64,000 bases of DNA from Eubacterium oxidoreducens (GTDB taxonomy: Bacteria; Bacillota; Clostridia; Lachnospirales; Lachnospiraceae). Each line of letters opens with the position of its first letter. Position 1 is the stretch's first letter. Below are positions 63,313 to 64,000 of this stretch, piece by piece. The notes under the pieces are model-generated. The model was not told the origin of the DNA and did no database searches. It was given only the letters and a program-made list of their open reading frames with translations. The stretch is taken from NCBI RefSeq assembly GCF_900104415.1, contig NZ_FMXR01000015.1:1-64000 (forward strand), given 5' to 3'. A program made the position numbers and the translations under genes.

Positions 63313-64000
63313 CTACTCTTCCTTTCGCTCACGTATAATAAATTTCAGCGATGTTCCTCGAAAACCAAATGCATCTCGAATTCGATTCTCAAGATATCTG
63401 GTATAAGAAAAATGCATTAACTTCTTATCATTTACAAATATAACAAAAGTAGGTGGTTTCACCAACACTTGCGTCATATAATAAATCTTCAAACGTCGCC
63501 CTCTATCTGAAGGTGGTTGCTGCATCGCTACCGCCTCTGCCAGAATTTCATTCAGCACACCCGTTGCAATTCTCATGGAATTATTCTCAATTACCATATC
63601 AATCATGTCAAAAATCTTTTGTACACGCTGACCGGTCTGTGCCGAAATGAACATAATCTCTGCATACGGCATAAAGCTTAAGATTTCCCGAATCTTATTT
63701 TGATGCTCATACATGGTCTTATCATTTTTTTCAATGGCATCCCATTTATTAACTGCCACAATGATTCCTTTTCCACGTTCATGCGCAATTCCGGCAATTT
63801 TGGCATCCTGCTCCGTTACACCTTCGGTAGCATCAATCATTACAATAACCGCATCCGCACGCTCAACCGCAGTTACAGCACGAATAATACTATAGCGTTC
63901 GATTTCTTCTTTTATCTTATTCTTACGTCGAAGACCGGCTGTATCAATAAAGACATATTCGCGACCATCATACTTAATATCCGTATCAATCGCATCTCTC
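63313..64000 (-). CDS. der: GTPase Der, C-terminal part (cut by window edge)
   Basis: The frame is open to the window end. Visible are the second G domain (FIDTAGLRRKNKIKEEIE, NKWDAIEKND) and the KH-like C-terminal domain ending IIRERKEE. The first G domain is outside the window. Der is an essential factor for 50S ribosome assembly. The der-plsY-gpsA order is common in this group of bacteria. Confidence 0.94.
   Translation of the reverse strand, partial: RDAIDTDIKYDGREYVFIDTAGLRRKNKIKEEIERYSIIRAVTAVERADAVIVMIDATEGVTEQDAKIAGIAHERGKGIIVAVNKWDAIEKNDKTMYEHQNKIREILSFMPYAEIMFISAQTGQRVQKIFDMIDMVIENNSMRIATGVLNEILAEAVAMQQPPSDRGRRLKIYYMTQVLVKPPTFVIFVNDKKLMHFSYTRYLENRIRDAFGFRGTSLKFIIRERKEE

Noticed and set aside
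1-64000. CRISPR array or rRNA genes
   Set aside because: No regularly spaced repeats and no rRNA-like sequence were seen. The repeated GTACTTA motif is too short and too widely spaced for an array.

Overview
The window looks like a low-GC Firmicute of the Lachnospiraceae type (Clostridia). This rests on the strong AGGAGG ribosome-binding sites, the frequent TTG/GTG starts, the der-plsY-gpsA and folC-HD-folP-folBK clusters, a BMP-type nucleoside importer, a membrane pyrophosphatase and a soluble chemotaxis receptor. Genus cannot be fixed from sequence alone. Almost every gene lies on the minus strand.

Positions 1 to about 33,820 are the right-hand part of an integrated conjugative element. 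It carries type IV secretion genes (VirB4 ATPase, VirB3/PrgI-like, VirB6/TrbL-like, a NlpC/P60 plus lysozyme-like wall hydrolase, a VirB2-like pilin candidate and its own signal peptidase). It has a ParM/ParR-like segregation pair and an unusually complete DNA-replication set: DnaE polymerase, DnaN-like sliding clamp, SSB, Zn-finger/Toprim primase, RecD2-like helicase, topoisomerase III, a Gp157-like protein and a Rad52-like annealing protein. Relaxase, coupling protein and integrase are not seen and presumably lie to the left. The right border is a 3' tRNA fragment (T-arm and acceptor) followed by a terminator at 33,791-33,854, which is what attR of a tRNA-integrated element looks like. The left end of the window holds the tail of an IS66-family insertion and an XRE / ImmA-IrrE / PIN three-gene cassette. 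One plus-strand cargo gene sits at 12.6-13.2 kb.

The most interesting signal is a short motif, (A/G)TGTACTTAT(A) on the coding strand with an invariant GTACTTA core. I found 13 copies, all in the same orientation, 16 to 71 bases before starts of element genes (one before a short non-coding RNA candidate), often directly after the T-run of a terminator. It is not seen in the chromosomal half. The element also encodes two proteins with a sigma-70 region-2-like segment (11,615-12,184 and 29,396-30,652). I infer an element-specific transcription system, possibly tied to the element's own clamp and polymerase. Two small RNA candidates lie near the right end. One (33.62-33.69 kb) has a perfect TTGACA-N17-TATAAT promoter. 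The other (31.62-31.69 kb) can pair with the ribosome-binding sites of dnaE, dnaN and a sigma-like gene.

Positions 33,859-64,000 are ordinary chromosome, read right to left: der (partial), plsY, gpsA; a PAS-GGDEF-EAL protein; dUTPase; a type IIA topoisomerase pair; H+/Na+-pyrophosphatase; the folate cluster; a TPP-riboswitch-controlled thiamine/precursor ABC transporter; a CPBP protease; DUF4317 and sulfotransferase genes; the BMP nucleoside ABC transporter; a FIST protein with a soluble chemoreceptor; an S66 carboxypeptidase and a flavin/PNP-oxidase-like protein.
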